A stretch of 25,214 nt of DNA from DASRCB01 sp035653295 (GTDB lineage: Bacteria; Acidobacteriota; Terriglobia; Bryobacterales; Bryobacteraceae). Below the pieces are notes generated by a model, which worked only from the letters and a program-made list of their open reading frames with translations, made no database searches and had not been told where the DNA came from. Positions 1 through 7,889 of this stretch are shown here, piece after piece (within the stretch, counting starts at the first letter, position 1; every line of letters starts with the position of its first letter). The stretch spans positions 1 through 25,214 of the forward strand of contig DASRCB010000075.1 of NCBI GenBank assembly GCA_035653295.1, in the 5' to 3' direction. Position numbers and translations under genes: made by a program.

Positions 1-1864
1 CAACGGCGTCCGGCGCAGCGCCAACGAAAGTGACCGGCGCCACCACGCCGCCAATGGTCACGGTCACGGGCGTGCAGACCTCGACGGATGCTGTGCAGGT
101 GCTCGGAACCGCCCCGGCCGCGCGCAACCCGGTTCCGTAGAGTTCGAGGAAGACCTTGTCCGTTGACGGCCCCAGATCGATCGGCAGGTCTCCGAAGGCG
201 CCGTCCGGGAGCGTCGTGAATATCTTCTCGCGCGTCTGCTTGCCGTTCGATACCCGAATCACCCAGCCCGCGACGAGACCGCTGTTATTGAGCGTGAACA
301 GAGCCGGCGCGACCGTCTCGATCTTCACTGTATCCGTCACTGTTTGTCCATCGCCGGAGGTGAACCGCACCTCGGCGGGCCCATTGGCAGTGCCTGGTGG
401 AATCTGATAATTCACCTGGCTGATCGACCCATTGCCGACGAAGAACAGGCCTGCGGAGCGCGCTGCGCCGGCGGAGTCGGTGACCGTTACGGTGCTGCCG
501 TCGAGGTTCGTGGGAAGTGGCATGGTAGTGGCCTGATCCACCTTCGTGGCCAGGTCCGAGCTGTAGGCGGTAACGATCGATTCGGCCGCCACCGGCCCGA
601 GTTGGCCGGCTGCAGCGTTGACGTCCGCGACCGTGTTTCCATCGCCCGCCTGAACGAACGTGACCACCGCGCTGCCGATCGTAATCGTGGCCGAACGGGA
701 TGTCGTGGACGTGTTCGCCCCAGCGGTCCACCCGACGGTCGCGCTGCCCTTTCCGCTCCTGGCGCCCATCACGTTCAGCCATGAGGGATCGGACGATGTT
801 GCAATCCATTCGGTGTCCCCCGGCGACACGCTGAGCGAAATCGTCCCGGCAGCGTCCGCCGCACCAAGCGTCTCTTTGTTCGGCGTGGCGTTGAACGTCG
901 CAGTCGACGCGGGATCGAATACCGCCACGTAATAGGTGAACGATTGTGCGCCGCCGTTCACCTTTACGTTGCTGACCGTGACGGTGTACACCGTATCCGC
1001 GACCGGCGCGGACGGCGTGAATATGGCGCCTGCATTCTGATTGTTTACAACCCAGCTCAGCGCATCCTCACCATAGCCGGGCGCCACGGGATCGAGCTTT
1101 ACCGGGACCTCCGATCCGTTCTGCTGCATCGTTACCGTCGCAGCCGTGAAGTCCGCCCCGCCCAGAGCGAAGCTCCACCGCGGAAAAACGGCCTCGTATG
1201 GGACATACCCTGGCGGAGGCCACGCGACGAAGTTATCGCGAACCGGCGGGCGCGGACCGAGGTAGGTGCCCGGCTCCAGGATCCAGAGTGCGTTGGCCAT
1301 TTGGAACGATCCCATTCCACCAACATCTCCGGTCCCCATGGTCAGCGTCTGCGGGTAAAGCACCCAGCGCCGATGACCCACAGTGGCATCGCCTACATCC
1401 TGCATGTAGATGAGCCCGCAACCGGGATCGCTGAGAAATCCGAAGCAAAGGTTCGAGTGATTTGCGGCGTCCGCGCCGGCCGCGGTGTAGTTGAGCCATG
1501 TCGGCGGCGGGTCGTGATTCAGAGCCTGGTTACTCATCATCATGAACGCAGCCTGCTGATCTTCGGCCGATTCCGACGAGTTCAGGGTTACAGCCGCGGG
1601 CACGCCGGCCATGGCCCGGTCCCAGTTCACGCGCGCCATCACCGCCGCCTGGTATCCCGCCGAAGTCGTTCCTGCGTTCGGAGGGTTGAAACTGCCGGTC
1701 CACTCCATCGGGACTTTCGCGGTCGCGGCCTCAATGTCCCAGGCGCGCTGCACCGAATCCCGGTTCGCGGTATCGAACCAGCCGCCGAGACCGGCGGGAA
1801 CGACTGCCGTGTTCTGGCCGACAACCGCAGCTACGGAGATAACGCCCACCACGAAACCATACAC
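1..1864 (-). CDS. Secreted CAP-like protein with BACON and Solibacter C-terminal domains (3' partial)
   Basis: About 621 residues are visible and the C-terminus lies beyond the window start. The N-terminus is a hydrophobic signal-like stretch (residues 2-17) ending near GQNTA. Residues about 75-180 resemble a CAP/SCP domain: 'SNQALNHDPP', a following W, then 'GHRRWVLYP' and 'MGTGD'. Residues about 333-407 match a BACON-type Ig-like repeat ('EWIATSSDPSWLNV', 'RSATITIG', then 'VTFVQAG'). From about 413 the protein matches the C-terminal domain common in Solibacter secreted proteins (TIGR03437-like; 'AAESIVTAYSSDLA', 'QVNYQIPPGTANGPAEV'). It probably acts outside the cell; the substrate is unknown and the canonical CAP glutamate was not identified. 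The start is uncertain. I chose GTG at 1864; an in-frame ATT at 1873 has a better-spaced GGGAAGG upstream. An in-frame TGA at 1886-1888 limits any extension. Confidence 0.85.
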   Translation of the reverse strand, partial: MYGFVVGVISVAAVVGQNTAVVPAGLGGWFDTANRDSVQRAWDIEAATAKVPMEWTGSFNPPNAGTTSAGYQAAVMARVNWDRAMAGVPAAVTLNSSESAEDQQAAFMMMSNQALNHDPPPTWLNYTAAGADAANHSNLCFGFLSDPGCGLIYMQDVGDATVGHRRWVLYPQTLTMGTGDVGGMGSFQMANALWILEPGTYLGPRPPVRDNFVAWPPPGYVPYEAVFPRWSFALGGADFTAATVTMQQNGSEVPVKLDPVAPGYGEDALSWVVNNQNAGAIFTPSAPVADTVYTVTVSNVKVNGGAQSFTYYVAVFDPASTATFNATPNKETLGAADAAGTISLSVSPGDTEWIATSSDPSWLNVMGARSGKGSATVGWTAGANTSTTSRSATITIGSAVVTFVQAGDGNTVADVNAAAGQLGPVAAESIVTAYSSDLATKVDQATTMPLPTNLDGSTVTVTDSAGAARSAGLFFVGNGSISQVNYQIPPGTANGPAEVRFTSGDGQTVTDTVKIETVAPALFTLNNSGLVAGWVIRVSNGKQTREKIFTTLPDGAFGDLPIDLGPSTDKVFLELYGTGLRAAGAVPSTCTASVEVCTPVTVTIGGVVAPVTFVGAAPDAV

Positions 1865-1917
1865 CCGAGCAATTACGCCTTCCCGTCAGACGCCGGGGTA
1901 CCGCTTATGGTGACAAG

Positions 1918-3357
1918 TTATGCCGCCGATTGCGGCGCTGCCGGCGGATGCCGCCGGTGCCAGTCGGTGCGATTCTGAAACTCCTTGCCGATAGCCAGCA
2001 GCGTGTTTTCCGTGAACGCGCGGCCGACCAGTTGAATGCCGATCGGCAGTCCGCCCGCGAAGCCGCAGGGCAGCACCAGCGCCGGCAACCCCGCGAGGTT
2101 CGAGGCGGCGATCAGTGCAGTGAGGCCAGGATCCGCCGGCGCGTGCGATCTGTCTCCATGAGGCCGGTCCAGCGGTTCATTGACCGGCGGCGCCGGACCC
2201 AGCCGCGCGGGCGCGAGCAGCACGTCGATGTCCGCCAGCAGATCGCGGAACGCATCCACCACCAGCCGCCGAATGCGCATGGCCCGCAGATAATCGCTGG
2301 CCGGGATACGCAGGCCCTCTTTGAGTCCGGCGATCTGGAGCGGATCAGCCAGCTGATTCACTCGCCCGCTTACGATCAGCTCCTGGAATACGGACGACCC
2401 TTCCGCGGCGACCACCGTGCCCGTTACCGGGCCATATGGAAACACCGGAAGCTTCGCGGCCGTCATCTGCAGGCCCATGAGGCGCAGCGTGTCGATGGCT
2501 TTTCCGAAGTCCGGCCGCGCGGCGGGATCGGCCCACTCATCGAAATCGACGGTGGCGAAACCGACGCGCACCTCCTTCAGGTCGCGCGCATACTGCGGCG
2601 CATAGTAGAAGCTTTTACCCGCCGAGGCCGGGTCGTGGGAGTCCTTGCCGGCAATGGCCTGCAGCACGAGCCCACAATCTTCGGCGGTATGCGCGATCGG
2701 TCCGATCTTGTCCAGCGTCCAGGAAAGAGGCATCGCGCCGTATCGGCTCACCAGGCCGTAGGTTGGCCGCAGGCCTGTGACGCCGCAGAAGGCTGACGGG
2801 GTGACGATGGATCCCACCGTTTCCGAGCCGAGCGCGAACGGAACCAGACCCGCCGCTACGGCAATGGCCGAGCCACTGGACGATCCGCCGGACCAGCGCG
2901 TGGTGTCCCACGGATTCAGGCCGGGACCGCTGATCGAGGCCGACGCATACCGGTAGGAGGGACCCCCGGCCAGTTCCACCATCGCCAGCTTTGCCAGGAC
3001 AGGCGCGCCGTGTTTGTTGAGGCGCGCCACGGCCGTCGCATCGTAGTCGAATATCTGATCGGCGAACGGGCGCGCGCCCCATGCGGTCACATGACCCTTC
3101 ACCGCCAGCAGGTCTTTCGCGCCGTACGGGATGCCCTGCAGCGGGCCGCGGAAGCGCTGCCGCTTCAGGTCATCATCGACATCTTTGGCGAACTTCTCCG
3201 CATCTTTCCGCAGAGAGAGCGCGAGCGCGTTGTACCGCGGGCCGATCTGCTCCAGCCTTTCACCAAACAGCTTCACCAAGTCCCGCGCCGAGACGTCGCG
3301 CGACTGCAACTTCTGGCTCAGCTCGGGGATGGTGGCGTAATACAGTTCTTCCGCCAT
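1918..3357 (-). CDS. Amidase (amidase-signature family, GatA-like)
   Basis: 479 residues, the usual length for amidase-signature enzymes, which hydrolyse carboxamide bonds with a Lys-cisSer-Ser triad. The triad can be placed: Lys81 in 'GIPYGAKDLLAV', Ser159 in 'WSGGSSSGSA', and nucleophile Ser183 in 'GSETVGSIVTPS'. The 24-residue spacing between the two serines is the same as in GatA. The usual GSDTGGSIR is changed to GSETVGSIV, so the substrate pocket may differ from GatA. No gatB or gatC is nearby, so a stand-alone amidase is more likely than the tRNA amidotransferase subunit. There is no signal peptide on this protein. ATG at 3357 lies 4 nt after the stop of a small leader-type gene, so the two are probably cotranscribed and translationally coupled. 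The physiological amide substrate is unknown. Confidence 0.9.
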   Translation of the reverse strand: MAEELYYATIPELSQKLQSRDVSARDLVKLFGERLEQIGPRYNALALSLRKDAEKFAKDVDDDLKRQRFRGPLQGIPYGAKDLLAVKGHVTAWGARPFADQIFDYDATAVARLNKHGAPVLAKLAMVELAGGPSYRYASASISGPGLNPWDTTRWSGGSSSGSAIAVAAGLVPFALGSETVGSIVTPSAFCGVTGLRPTYGLVSRYGAMPLSWTLDKIGPIAHTAEDCGLVLQAIAGKDSHDPASAGKSFYYAPQYARDLKEVRVGFATVDFDEWADPAARPDFGKAIDTLRLMGLQMTAAKLPVFPYGPVTGTVVAAEGSSVFQELIVSGRVNQLADPLQIAGLKEGLRIPASDYLRAMRIRRLVVDAFRDLLADIDVLLAPARLGPAPPVNEPLDRPHGDRSHAPADPGLTALIAASNLAGLPALVLPCGFAGGLPIGIQLVGRAFTENTLLAIGKEFQNRTDWHRRHPPAAPQSAA

Positions 3358-3361
3358 CGTC

Positions 3362-3574
3362 TCAGGGCCGGAACTCGAAAGCCGGTTCGGTGGCGAAGGG
3401 CAGCTTGAACTTCGCCAGTTGCTCGGCGGATTCGCGGCGGCGCTGCTCGACTGCGGCGGCCGGATCCTCATCCGCGCCGGGGCCGGGATGCGGCGTCTGC
3501 GGATTCTGCGCCGATACCGCCGACGCAGTCATCAGCAGCAGCCCGGCTTCGCGCCGTGTCAGTGTGGATTTCAT
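3362..3574 (-). CDS. Small protein with Tat-like leader, coupled to amidase
   Basis: 70 residues. The N-terminus 'MKSTLTRREAGLLLMTASA' has a twin-arginine motif (Arg7-Arg8) followed by a hydrophobic stretch and an AxA-like site near Val-Ser-Ala, consistent with a Tat or Tat-like signal. The remainder is a Pro-rich linker, an acidic/Arg-rich helix (about residues 36-55) and a C-terminal segment 'FKLPFATEPAFEFRP'. I recall small proteins with this kind of ending next to amidases in acidobacterial genomes, but no function is established. ATG at 3574 was chosen because the signal peptide begins there; the reading frame is open further upstream but that sequence looks non-coding. The stop is 4 nt before the amidase start. 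It could be a partner or a detached export leader of the amidase; this is inference. Confidence 0.75.
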   Translation of the reverse strand: MKSTLTRREAGLLLMTASAVSAQNPQTPHPGPGADEDPAAAVEQRRRESAEQLAKFKLPFATEPAFEFRP

Positions 3575-3615
3575 CGCCAACAGGATACATCCGACGGCGT
3601 TACAATTGCGCTGGA

Positions 3616-4482
3616 ATGACGGACAGGGATGCCGCGGGCTTGCGCGGTCCGGTCGTAAGGTGCAGGACCGAGACCACATGGTGGGTGCGCAACGCGGCCG
3701 GCGAGATGGAAGAGAACAGCTCGACCGCGGTTACCGAATACGACAGCGAAGGCAACATCCCCGGGCTCGAAAAGCGCCGACGCAACGAGGAGAGGTCGTA
3801 TGTAAACGGGCGGCTGGTGACCATTTTTCGCGTGCCGGAGGAAGTGCGCGAAAGGGCGGTCGGGTTCACCGCGTTCGCGGTGGAAGGCCTGGAGGGCTGC
3901 GGTTGTCCCGACACGACCGCCGAAGTCCGAACCACCTGGAATCAGCGCTCGCTGCCAGTGGAGACGGTGTTTCTCGACAACAAGGGACGCACGCTCAGCC
4001 GAGTCAGGCGGGTCCGTGACAAAGCTGGCCGCCTGGTGGAACAGCATCAGTTTTTGACGGCGCGGGCCAGCCGCGCCTTATACATGGCCTGGAAGGCGGT
4101 GGTGAACGCTGGCCGGCGGCAGCGCGGACCACTACGCATCTCGTCGCGCTTCTACAAATATGACGACACCGGGCGCCGTGCGGAGGTCCGCACCGTTTCA
4201 CCGCCAGTAATGGAGCAGGTGGAACGATTCGAATACAACGATCACGGCGATCCGATTCGGCACACCACCGAGCACGTCGGGCGCGAGGCCGGACTCGATG
4301 AGCACGGGCAGTTGCAGACCCGCGACGAGCAGCGCCGAATCGACGAAACGCGAACCGATTACCTCTATGACGCGCTCGGTAACTGGACCGAGCGAATTCA
4401 ATACGTCCGCGCGGCGCCGGGCGAGGAGTATCAGCGAGTGATGCGCGAGCGCCGGGCGCTCGAGTACGCGGCCGATGCGTGA
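3616..4482 (+). CDS. RHS/YD-repeat-like protein
   Basis: 288 residues with several degenerate YD/RHS-type repeats: 'TEYDSEGNIPG', 'DNKGRTLSR', 'VRDKAGRLVEQ', 'YKYDDTGRRAEVRT', 'FEYNDHGDPIRH' and 'YLYDALGNWTERI'. The last is a textbook YD repeat. There is no signal peptide, no transmembrane segment, no RHS core motif and no toxin-like C-terminus, so it is not a classical Rhs toxin and is probably a small cytoplasmic beta-repeat protein. ATG at 3616 is chosen because the open frame upstream runs into the divergent leader-protein gene. TACAAT at 3601-3606 sits only about 10 nt before the ATG, so transcription could give a nearly leaderless mRNA. It converges with the permease gene with 12 nt between stop codons. 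Function unknown. Confidence 0.75.
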   Translation: MTDRDAAGLRGPVVRCRTETTWWVRNAAGEMEENSSTAVTEYDSEGNIPGLEKRRRNEERSYVNGRLVTIFRVPEEVRERAVGFTAFAVEGLEGCGCPDTTAEVRTTWNQRSLPVETVFLDNKGRTLSRVRRVRDKAGRLVEQHQFLTARASRALYMAWKAVVNAGRRQRGPLRISSRFYKYDDTGRRAEVRTVSPPVMEQVERFEYNDHGDPIRHTTEHVGREAGLDEHGQLQTRDEQRRIDETRTDYLYDALGNWTERIQYVRAAPGEEYQRVMRERRALEYAADA

Positions 4483-4494
4483 CCGCTTCCAGGC

Positions 4495-5715
4495 TCAAAT
4501 TACGTCCGCGAAACCCTTCCGCAGCTTGTGGAACCACGCATGCCCCAGCAGGAACACCGCGATTCCCAGCAGCCATAGCTTGATGCACGGGCCTGTCGCC
4601 GGCCAGCGCCCGTCCAGCAGCACCGCCCGGTATGCATCCACCATCACGTACAGCGGATTCTTCCGCAGCAGCACCAGCGCGGCCCTGGGCAGCGACGCCA
4701 CCGGATAGCAGATCGGCGTCAGAAAGAACCAGGCCGTAAGGACGAATCCATTGATCTGCGCCACGTCGCGGAAATAGACCGCCAGCGCGGCGAGAAACCA
4801 GCACCAGCCGATGGTAAACAGCACCTGCGGCACGACCACGAGGGGCAGCGCCACGGCGGTCAGCGGCATGCGCCCGCGCAGCAGCAGAATCCCCGCGATA
4901 AAGATCAGCAGCGCGAAGCACTCCGTCACCAGCCCGGAAATCACCTGCACCACGGGCAGGATTTCCAGTGGAAAAACCAACTTCTTCACGAAATTCCGGT
5001 GTTCGGGGATGACCCACGGCGCGCGCCCCGCGGGTTCGCTGAACGCCAGCCACGGCAGCATGCCGGCGAGGAAATACAGCACGTACCCCGACCCGCTGGT
5101 ATCCGATCCGAACCGCGTCCGCAGCACCACCCCGAACACGAAGAAGTAGGTGAGCATCAGCAGCAGCGGGTTGAGCACCGTCCACAACACGTCGCCGAAT
5201 GAGCCGCGATACCGCGCCAGAATATCGCGCCGCACCATCGATCGGATCAGGCCCCGATTCGCGGCGAGGCTTCGCACCGGCAGCGCGAAGACGAACGGGA
5301 GCGCCCGCCGCAGCGATTCCCAACGAATCGCGCGCAGCGTGGTTATGCGCGACCGCAGCACGCGCGCCCCGGTCGCGGTCATCTCCGCATCGATCGCCAG
5401 AAACGGCTCGCCGCGCGTGTATGCCCACCCGCGCTGCGCCTCCAGCAGCGAAACGTAGACGCGATACCCGGCGGGAATGGGATCGAATGAAGCGTTAATG
5501 GAAGCCTGCACCGCTTCACCCGGCCCGGCCGCCTTCGCGATCGGCCGCCACTCGCCTTCCATGATGAAGCGATTCGTCTCCGGATCAAAGAACTGCCAGG
5601 CAACAAAGTGGGTCTCCGGCGACCACGTCTGCCGGGTGCGATTCACCAGAACGAAGGAAGCTGACACGCCGCCCGGCTGCGCATCCACCCGGACCTCGCG
5701 CCACTGCGCGCTCAT
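4495..5715 (-). CDS. ABC-2 type polysaccharide export permease (Wzm-like) with N-terminal beta-rich domain
   Basis: 406 residues. Residues about 150-406 are a Wzm-type permease: 'RDILARYRGSFGDVLW' and 'LNPLLLMLTYFFVFG' in the first membrane segment, 'LVFPLEILPVVQVISG', 'FFLTPICYPV', and 'NPLYVMVDAYRAVLLDG' near the end, with about six membrane helices. Such permeases export O-antigen or other glycans across the inner membrane with a Wzt ATPase. Residues 1-115 are an extra domain with alternating hydrophobics and the pattern 'NRTRQTW', 'AAGPGEAVQ', 'IPAGYRVYVSLLEAQRGWAY', 'RGEPF', resembling the glycan-binding beta-sandwich on Wzt C-termini. No ATPase gene is in the window. ATG at 5715 overlaps the upstream stop as ATGA, implying translational coupling. 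Confidence 0.9.
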   Translation of the reverse strand: MSAQWREVRVDAQPGGVSASFVLVNRTRQTWSPETHFVAWQFFDPETNRFIMEGEWRPIAKAAGPGEAVQASINASFDPIPAGYRVYVSLLEAQRGWAYTRGEPFLAIDAEMTATGARVLRSRITTLRAIRWESLRRALPFVFALPVRSLAANRGLIRSMVRRDILARYRGSFGDVLWTVLNPLLLMLTYFFVFGVVLRTRFGSDTSGSGYVLYFLAGMLPWLAFSEPAGRAPWVIPEHRNFVKKLVFPLEILPVVQVISGLVTECFALLIFIAGILLLRGRMPLTAVALPLVVVPQVLFTIGWCWFLAALAVYFRDVAQINGFVLTAWFFLTPICYPVASLPRAALVLLRKNPLYVMVDAYRAVLLDGRWPATGPCIKLWLLGIAVFLLGHAWFHKLRKGFADVI

Positions 5716-7736
5716 TCGCCCCCGCTGTAGAGCCATGCCGGGAAGCGCTCGCGCACCGGTCCGGTCTTCCGCCCCAGCGCGTAAATCCCGTTGCCGCGAA
5801 GATCTGTCATGAGGCCGTACCGCTCCAGCATGTTGCGGATCCATGCCAGCTCCGGCTGCGGCTCGTCCCGGAATGAACCCGTCGCCAGCTGCGCCACCTC
5901 GAAACCGGACTCGCGTAGAAGGTGCGCAATTTCCGACGGCGCATACTCCCGCGCGTGGCGCGCCTCCGCTTCGCCACTCTCGGAAGGCCGGATATACGCC
6001 GGAAAAAAGCCGGGATGATAGCCGAGAAGCATGGCCGAAATTGCCCGCTCGGAAATGATGTTCGGCGTCGTCAGAAGCAGATGACCGCCGGGGCGCAGCA
6101 CGCGGTTGATCTCGCTCATCATGCGCATCGGATCGCTTTGCAGATGCTCCAGCAACTCACAACATAAGACTGTGGTGAAGTACGCATCCGGCCACGGAAA
6201 ATCGTCGCGCTCGGCGTCGAACAGCTCGATGTCGCACTCGAAAACCTCGCCCGTTTCCGAGGTGATGCGGCGGTGCTCGGTTTTCCCAGCCGGCCCGTAG
6301 TAGCACCCGCGCACCTCGCCGTAACCGAGCTTCGTCTTCAGCGCGGGCGTGATCTGGAGGTATGCGCCCATCTCGAGAATGCGATCCTCGGGGCCGCCCG
6401 GCGGGATCATGGACAACGTGCGCGTGAGCCGGTCGATGTGGTCGGAAACATAAGCTCTCGCCGCGCTGTTCTCGGGCGACCAGCCGAACAGGTACTCCGG
6501 CTCGACCATCACCGGCTCGGGAGCGGCGCTTTCCGACACCTCCGGATCGACCGCCGCCGCCACACCGGCACGCACATCGGCGAGCGGCGCATCTTCGATC
6601 ACCGCGGGCGCAGGCCGCCCCTCCACCACGTCGGCAAGAAAGTCAACATAGCGCCGCGCGACGACGTCCCAGGCGCATTCATTGGTCACCCATTCTCTCG
6701 CGCGCTGTCCCATTTCACGGGCAACCTCGGGCCGCGAGAGGAGCAGGTTCAGATATTCGAAAATGCAGTCCTCTTCCCCGGCGCCCACTGGCACGCGCGC
6801 GCAGATATCCTCCGGTAATTCGGAAAATGATCCGATATCCGACACCAGCACCGGCTTCGCCAGCCCCAGGGCCCGCATCAGCGTTCCGGAGTTCTCACCG
6901 ACGGTGGGAAATCGCAGGTTCAGCACCACATCGCACGCCGCCATGCAGCCGGTGAAATCGTCCGGAGGAATGAATCCGGTAACGCGCACGGACTCCCCCA
7001 GCTCCAGCGAGCGCACCATGCCGGCCAGCGGCAGGTCGGGATGCACCTCGCCGGCGAGGATCAGCTTCGCTTCGGGAAACACGCGCAGCAGGCGCCGAAA
7101 TGCGCGCAATGATTCCGCAATTCGCTTGTAAGGCTTTAAAAATCCGAAGATACCGATCAGCGGCGCATCGCCCGTCACGCCCAGCCGCTCCCGCCAACTC
7201 ATGCGGTCAGCTTCCGGCAGCCACGCGCCGTGGGGGATCACCGCAACCGGACCCTGAAAGCCCCTTCGGCGCAACTCGCACTCGACGAACCGGCTGTGCA
7301 CCACGGCTCCACGCGAGCGGCTCAGAATCCGCCGCAGCAGCGGAACGCCCTCATAATCGGGGCCGCGCCGCAGGGTGCGCACGTGATCGCGGGCGTACTG
7401 GAATGCCCGTGCGCCGGAGTCGAACTCTACTTCCCGCAGATACGCGTCCCAGTCGCCGCGCTCGATGGTGAGCGCCGAGACCAGATGATGCAGGTTGGCC
7501 TCGTGCAGCACAACCACCCCGGGAACTTCCAGGGCCATTTCGTAACAGAACGCATGCCATGGGTTGTTGCCGATCTGGTACAGGCAGATGTCGAAGTCGG
7601 CGGCATCGAAATGCGCCGGCGCTGCGCCGAAGTCGGTCACGTCGGCCAGCGGCCGCATGTGTTCGAGCAGCGCGGCGGAATAATCGGCGATGCCGCTGCG
7701 GGCCGGCGGCAAAGGGGAGAAGAACGCCGTTCGCAT
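5712..7736 (-). CDS. Fused GT4 glycosyltransferase and SAM-dependent methyltransferase
   Basis: 674 residues. Residues 1 to about 380 are a GT-B glycosyltransferase of family 4: N-terminal 'PPARSGIADYSAALLEHM', 'VAVIPHGAW', 'GIFGFLKPYKRI', 'AKLILAGE', and the donor-site region 'ENSGTLMRALGLAKPVLVSD'. A low-complexity Ala/Glu/Pro linker covers about 385-415. Residues about 430-650 are a Class I methyltransferase: motif I 'RILEMGAY' (453-459) is degenerate for the Gly-rich loop, followed by 'VLCCELLEHL' (about 523-532) and 'INRVLRPGGHLLLTTPN'. The likely role is sugar transfer plus methylation during surface glycan assembly, for example chain capping. That role is inferred from fusion and context. 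It overlaps the permease start by 4 nt and follows a 153-nt repeat-rich gap. ATG at 7736 fits the normal N-terminal beta strand; only a weak GAG lies upstream. Confidence 0.88.
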   Translation of the reverse strand: MRTAFFSPLPPARSGIADYSAALLEHMRPLADVTDFGAAPAHFDAADFDICLYQIGNNPWHAFCYEMALEVPGVVVLHEANLHHLVSALTIERGDWDAYLREVEFDSGARAFQYARDHVRTLRRGPDYEGVPLLRRILSRSRGAVVHSRFVECELRRRGFQGPVAVIPHGAWLPEADRMSWRERLGVTGDAPLIGIFGFLKPYKRIAESLRAFRRLLRVFPEAKLILAGEVHPDLPLAGMVRSLELGESVRVTGFIPPDDFTGCMAACDVVLNLRFPTVGENSGTLMRALGLAKPVLVSDIGSFSELPEDICARVPVGAGEEDCIFEYLNLLLSRPEVAREMGQRAREWVTNECAWDVVARRYVDFLADVVEGRPAPAVIEDAPLADVRAGVAAAVDPEVSESAAPEPVMVEPEYLFGWSPENSAARAYVSDHIDRLTRTLSMIPPGGPEDRILEMGAYLQITPALKTKLGYGEVRGCYYGPAGKTEHRRITSETGEVFECDIELFDAERDDFPWPDAYFTTVLCCELLEHLQSDPMRMMSEINRVLRPGGHLLLTTPNIISERAISAMLLGYHPGFFPAYIRPSESGEAEARHAREYAPSEIAHLLRESGFEVAQLATGSFRDEPQPELAWIRNMLERYGLMTDLRGNGIYALGRKTGPVRERFPAWLYSGGE

Positions 7737-7751
7737 CTCAGCGGATGATTT

Positions 7752-7850
7752 GGGTGGGGCAGGCCTTCAGCCCGATGGCTCTTAAGACTTGGTTGTGCTG
7801 TGCCGAGGGTGGGGCAGGCGTCCAACCCTGCGCGCGGCGTCCACGCCGCG
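7752..7850. repeat. Intergenic repeat block: 13-nt direct repeat plus GC palindrome
   Basis: GGGTGGGGCAGGC occurs twice, at 7752-7764 and 7807-7819, with a 55-nt period. Immediately after the second copy is a perfect 8-bp palindrome with a 2-nt centre, CGCGGCGT-CC-ACGCCGCG, at 7833-7850. The block fills most of the 153-nt gap between the DUF3108-type gene and the glycosyltransferase-methyltransferase gene, inside an otherwise tightly packed operon. It looks like an interspersed palindromic element rather than a promoter. Confidence 0.65.
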
Positions 7851-7861
7851 GTAACACATCC

Positions 7862-7882
7862 GTGCAGGCCAAAGGCCTCCAC
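7862..7882. repeat. REP-like palindrome, copy 1
   Basis: GTG(C)AGGCC-AAA-GGCCT(C)CAC forms an imperfect hairpin with a 3-nt loop, 7 bases beyond the stop of the DUF3108-type gene. Its reverse complement agrees at 18 of 21 positions with the hairpin after rpsT (18219-18239), so both appear to belong to one repeat family. No T-tract follows on either strand, so it is not a typical intrinsic terminator. Confidence 0.65.
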
Positions 7883-7889
7883 AACAGGC

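Noticed and set aside
944..1978. Plus-strand open frame of 344 codons
   Set aside because: Arg/His-rich composition typical of a wrong frame; the minus strand encodes clear BACON and Solibacter C-terminal domains.
1918..3357. Amidase as gatA of the tRNA amidotransferase
   Set aside because: No gatB or gatC nearby, altered nucleophile motif, and coupling to a Tat-leader protein favour a stand-alone amidase.
4004..5428. Minus-strand open frame of 474 codons overlapping the permease and the RHS-like gene
   Set aside because: Ala/Arg-rich wrong-frame translation that spans two convergent genes.
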